Assembly: GCF_014648635.1 (NCBI RefSeq)
Contig: NZ_BMRM01000018.1
Coordinates: forward strand, 1 to 64,000
Direction: 5' to 3'
From: Streptomyces cinerochromogenes
GTDB lineage: Bacteria; Actinomycetota; Actinomycetes; Streptomycetales; Streptomycetaceae
Length of the DNA: 64,000 bases
The translations under genes were made by a program, and so were the position numbers. This document shows positions 60,879 through 64,000 of this stretch, piece by piece. The stretch's first letter is position 1, and each line of letters opens with the position of its first letter. The notes below the pieces were generated by a model that made no database searches, was not told the origin of the DNA, and worked only from the letters and a program-made list of their open reading frames with translations.

Positions 60879-63269
60879 GTGACGGGAAACCACTACGCAG
60901 GTGACCACATCCCCATCTCAGGTACGTTCCACGGCCCCGTGACGGGAAAGGTCGTGCACCACCATCACGGCCCTGTCCCGAGAGCCACCGCGTCCCTCCC
61001 GGCCGCGCCAGCTCTCTTCACCGGCCGGGACCACGACCTGGCCCGGCTGTCGGCCGCACTCGACCCGTCCGCCGAGTCCGAGCTTCCCGTCCTGGTCTGC
61101 GCCGTCTCCGGCCTGGCGGGCATCGGGAAGACGTCACTCGCCCTGCACGCCGCCCACCGGGCCGGCGAGGACGACTGGTTCCCGGGCGGCACGCTCTTCG
61201 TCGACCTGCGCGGTTACGACGACCACCCTGTCGCCGCCGGCCAGGCGGTACTCGCACTTCTCGACGCACTGGGCATACGCGGCACCGACCTGCCGGCCAC
61301 ACCCGAGGGGCAGTACGCCCTCTACCGTTCCCTCCTGGCCAGGGAGCAGGCGCCGCTCCTGCTGGTTCTCGACAACGCCTCCCACGCGGAGCAGATCACC
61401 CCCCTGCTGCCCGGCCTCCGTCACCACCGCGTCCTCGTCACCTCCCGCAACCGCCTCACCGACCTCGACGCCCGCATCATCGACCTCGACGTGCTGACCG
61501 AAGAGGCCGCGATCGATCTGATCACCAAGGCTCTCCGGCTCAGCGACGCCCATGACGACCGGCCGGCCCGGGAGCCCGACGCCGTGAGAAGGCTCGCAGC
61601 CCTGTGCGGTTGCCTCCCGTTGGCCCTGCGGATCGTGGCCGGCGCCCTGCGGAAGCAACGCCATCGTTCGCTCTCCTCGCTGGTGGAGGAGATCAGCGCC
61701 GCGAGCGACTCCACCCGAGCCCTCGGCGTCCGCCCGGTCCTCGACGTCTCGTACGCCCGGCTGCCCAGAGCGCAGGCCCGGCTGCTGCGGCTGCTCGCAC
61801 TCGCGCCCGCCGCCGACATCTGCACGGAGGCAGCCGCAGCGCTGGTCCGCCGGCCGCCCGATCTCGTACGCGGTCTGCTGGAGGAGCTGGCCAACGCCTA
61901 CCTGATCACGGCTCTCCCGGACTGCGCGCGGGGCCTGAGGTGGCGGTCGCACGACCTCGTACGCGCCTACGCGGCGACACTGAACGCCGGGAACCGCCTG
62001 CGGGCTCCGGGGCGTGAACAGGCGCGGGCCCGCATGCTGACCTTCTACAACCGGAGGGCGCACGCGGCCGCGCTCCGCGTGCACTGGACGCCGGGTCTGC
62101 CCGAGCCCGACTTCTTCTCCGACAGAGAGGAGGCGCTGGCCTGGCTGGACGCAGAGCGACACGCCCTGGTGAGCCTCGTCCAGGAGGCCGAAGGCGCCTG
62201 GTACGCCCCCGCGGCCGTCGACCTGGCTCTGTGCCTGGCGCCCTTCCTGGCCTTGCGACGGCACTTCAGCGACCTGGTCACCGTCAGCCGGGCGGCTCAG
62301 CGGATGGCGCACCGCAGGGGCGACCGCTGGAGCGAGGCCGTGGCGTGCACCAACCTCGGTCGCGCGCTGTCGTACCTGGGGCGAGCGACGGAGGCGATCG
62401 ACGCCCACGTCGAGGCACGTGCGCTGTTCCGGGGCATCAGCGACCGCCAGGGCGAGGCCGAGGCCATGCACGACTTCGGCAGCACACTCGTGGCGGCGCG
62501 ACGTCACGGGGAAGCCGCCGACGTCTTCACCCGAGCCCGCGAGCTGTTCCAGGGCATCGGCGACCGCTGGGGCGAGGCGATGGCCTGGTACAACCTCGGC
62601 CACACACTGCGTGAAGCGGGAGAGCCGCCAAGGGCAGTCGACGCCCACGCCCGCGCCGGCGGACTGTTCAGAGAACTCGGCGACCGCGAGGGCGAGGCCA
62701 TGGCCTGGAGCGGCCTCGGCCTCGCCCTGGGGGACGTGGGGGAGACGGAGCAGGCCATCGATGCCCACGCCCGTGCCCGCGACCTCTTCCATGAGCTCGG
62801 TGACCGCGTGAGCGAGGCCTCGGCGTGGATCGACCGCGGTTCCGTCCTCGTGCGTGCCGAGCGCCGGTCCGAGGCCGCCGGTGCCATCAGGCACGCCCAG
62901 GAGCTCCTCCGGGGAACGGCCAACCGCGCGGGAGACGCCACGAAGTGGCACGGCCTCGCTGTCGTCCTGCGGGACATGGGGCGGACAGAGGACGCCATCG
63001 AGGCGTTCGGCACCGCCCTGGAGCTCCATCGCAGGGGCGACGACTGGTACGAGACCGGACGTACCCTGAACCATCTCGCGCGCGCTCACCACGACACCGG
63101 GAATCTCGCCGCAGCCGGGCAGACCTACGCTCGGGCCGCCGACGTGTACGGCCGTGCCGGGGCCCTCACGGAAGCTGCCGAAGCCAGGGCTCTGGGTGAA
63201 CGATGCCGGAGCCACCGGGGCCCGGCCGGCCGCTGCGAACCGGACTCGCAGGCGCCTTACGGGGAATGA
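60879..63269 (+). CDS. STAND NTPase with tetratricopeptide repeats
   Basis: 796 residues from GTG 60879 (AAGGGGGG upstream); earlier in-frame starts exist. A short His-rich leader GNHYAGDHIPISGTFHGPVTGKVVHHHHG is typical of a Streptomyces STAND group. NB-ARC part: P-loop VSGLAGIGKTSLAL (78-90), Walker B APLLLVLDNASHAEQI, sensor VLVTSRNRL and GCLPLALRIVAGAL. From ~470 to the end come seven or eight TPRs with the repeated pattern AMAWYNLGHTLREAGEPPRAVDAHARA. STAND ATPases oligomerise on ligand binding; many act in regulation or phage defence. No effector domain is evident and no defence genes adjoin it. Confidence 0.88.
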   Translation: MTGNHYAGDHIPISGTFHGPVTGKVVHHHHGPVPRATASLPAAPALFTGRDHDLARLSAALDPSAESELPVLVCAVSGLAGIGKTSLALHAAHRAGEDDWFPGGTLFVDLRGYDDHPVAAGQAVLALLDALGIRGTDLPATPEGQYALYRSLLAREQAPLLLVLDNASHAEQITPLLPGLRHHRVLVTSRNRLTDLDARIIDLDVLTEEAAIDLITKALRLSDAHDDRPAREPDAVRRLAALCGCLPLALRIVAGALRKQRHRSLSSLVEEISAASDSTRALGVRPVLDVSYARLPRAQARLLRLLALAPAADICTEAAAALVRRPPDLVRGLLEELANAYLITALPDCARGLRWRSHDLVRAYAATLNAGNRLRAPGREQARARMLTFYNRRAHAAALRVHWTPGLPEPDFFSDREEALAWLDAERHALVSLVQEAEGAWYAPAAVDLALCLAPFLALRRHFSDLVTVSRAAQRMAHRRGDRWSEAVACTNLGRALSYLGRATEAIDAHVEARALFRGISDRQGEAEAMHDFGSTLVAARRHGEAADVFTRARELFQGIGDRWGEAMAWYNLGHTLREAGEPPRAVDAHARAGGLFRELGDREGEAMAWSGLGLALGDVGETEQAIDAHARARDLFHELGDRVSEASAWIDRGSVLVRAERRSEAAGAIRHAQELLRGTANRAGDATKWHGLAVVLRDMGRTEDAIEAFGTALELHRRGDDWYETGRTLNHLARAHHDTGNLAAAGQTYARAADVYGRAGALTEAAEARALGERCRSHRGPAGRCEPDSQAPYGE

Positions 63270-63281
63270 CCGAGGAGTACG

Positions 63282-64000
63282 TCAGGGGCGCCAGTCCGCC
63301 TCCATGTCGTGGGAGTCGGTCTTGGTGAGCTTGGTCGTTCCGGTGCCGTCCGCGTGGACCAGGTACAGGTGTTCGGGGTCCGCGTCGTCGCCCCCGCCTC
63401 GGGTGAAGACCAGACGGCTGCCGTCCGGGGACCACGAGGGGTACTTGTCGTTGAAGCGGGCCGAGGTGATGCGGTGCACTCCGGTGCCGTCGGGGCGGAC
63501 GAGATAGAGGTGCGCGAAGCCCGAGGAGTCGACCCGGCTGAAGACGATGCGGTTGCCGTGCGACCAGTCCGGCGTCCAGTCGTGGGAGCCGGAACCGGTG
63601 ACCGCCGTCTGGGCCAGGGTGGACAGCCGGATCCGCATCACCCTGCTGTGTCCGCCGGCGTCCGCCCGGCTGAACGCGAGGAACTTGCCGTCCGGGGACC
63701 ACGTCGGATGGAGGTCGTCCGCCGAGGTGTGGGTGAGCCGGGTGGCGGGAGTGCCGTCGATCTCGGCCACCTAGATCTCGCGCTGGGTGCCGACCGGCTT
63801 GGCGTAGGCGATCCGCTTGCCGTCCGGGGACCACGCCGGGTCGGATGCGCCCTTGGTGCCGGGGACGGCCTTCAGGCCGCCGCCCGTCGTCTTCATCGTC
63901 CAGACGCCGTCGATGGCGCCGCCGGATCCGTAGCGCACGAAGGCCACCCGTTTGCCGTCCGGGGACCAGCTGGGCATCACGTCGCTGACGGTGGAGGTGT
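63282..64000 (-). pseudogene. TolB/PD40 beta-propeller protein with an in-frame TAG (5' end outside window)
   Basis: The minus-strand frame carries repeated PD40 blades: MPSWSPDGKRVAFVRYG, DPAWSPDGKRIAYAK, HPTWSPDGKFLAFSR and YPSWSPDGSRLVFTR. Between QREI and VAEIDGTP the frame has TAG at 63773-63771, where homologues have Tyr (EIYVAEIDG), consistent with TAC to TAG. The downstream part could restart at GTG 63770. Upstream sequence is in frame to the window edge, so the true start lies outside. Such propellers are usually secreted or part of Tol-like or kinase-linked proteins. It is a nonsense mutation, or less likely a readthrough or sequencing error. Confidence 0.8.

Noticed and set aside
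1..64000. tRNA, rRNA and riboswitch genes
   Set aside because: I looked for tRNA-like T-loops and for known riboswitch cores by eye and saw none; a dedicated search was not possible.

Overview
The window comes from a high-GC actinomycete, almost certainly a Streptomyces. GC is high at third codon positions, GTG and TTG starts are common, TetR/HxlR/AraC regulators are dense, and the repertoire includes SpoIIE phosphatases, STAND-TPR proteins, FG-GAP secreted proteins and IS5/IS110/ISL3/IS4 remnants. There are no rRNA, tRNA or other core genes. Many short divergent regulator/enzyme pairs plus IS debris suggest an accessory chromosomal region, perhaps an arm. No CRISPR array is visible.

Layout. 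1-2.2 kb: the end of an MFS exporter and a secreted FG-GAP protein. 2.5-5.9 kb: a macrodomain / uracil-DNA-glycosylase-like / ADP-ribosyltransferase fusion, divergent from an isochorismatase-fold hydrolase. 6.1-11.8 kb: a five-gene minus-strand operon (conserved unknown protein, tryptophan 2,3-dioxygenase, LuxI/FeeM-like acyltransferase, methyltransferase, MMPL exporter) that looks like an unassigned small-molecule pathway. 12.4-19.2 kb: small genes including a free-standing EF-G domain-IV-like protein, a SnoaL/TetR pair, a frameshifted polysaccharide deacetylase and an orphan SUKH-4-like immunity protein. 19.4-21.1 kb: an IS5-family element whose 18-bp inverted repeats also enclose a beta-trefoil cargo gene. 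21.3-25.4 kb: GMC oxidoreductase, aldehyde dehydrogenase and TetR. 25.6-29.5 kb: nitronate monooxygenase, VOC protein, beheaded TetR, quinone oxidoreductase and a truncated ankyrin protein. 29.5-33.7 kb: a transposase graveyard around an HxlR/SDR/SnoaL unit. 33.8-37.8 kb: TetR/permease, NmrA-like reductase, haloperoxidase-like hydrolase. 38.2-41.6 kb: DyP peroxidase, unknown protein and catalase-like haem protein. 42.6-49.3 kb: SRPBCC protein, a second IS5-family element, zinc ribbon, methyltransferase, MBL hydrolase, and a TetR/SnoaL/NmrA unit with two perfect operators.

49.8-53.0 kb holds a translationally coupled trio: GAF-SpoIIE phosphatase, cobalamin-binding protein with the W-x9-E-H motif of B12 photoreceptors, and STAS antagonist. 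It reads as a light- or B12-gated partner-switching module. 53-56 kb: APC permease, secreted small protein and AraC regulator. 56.6-57.4 kb encodes a protein best explained as a histone-fold doublet, with an H2A-like half including a docking-like tail and an H4-like half with a long loop insertion. 59-64 kb: secreted HExxH metallopeptidase, STAND-TPR ATPase, and a TolB-like propeller gene broken by an in-frame TAG.

The strongest candidates for undescribed biology are the histone doublet (56638-57408), the macro-UDG-ART fusion (2536-4941), the B12/SpoIIE/STAS operon (49779-52967), the dioxygenase-acyltransferase operon (6152-11815) and the cargo-carrying IS (19412-21070). All functional statements are inferred from reading the sequence; no database search was run.
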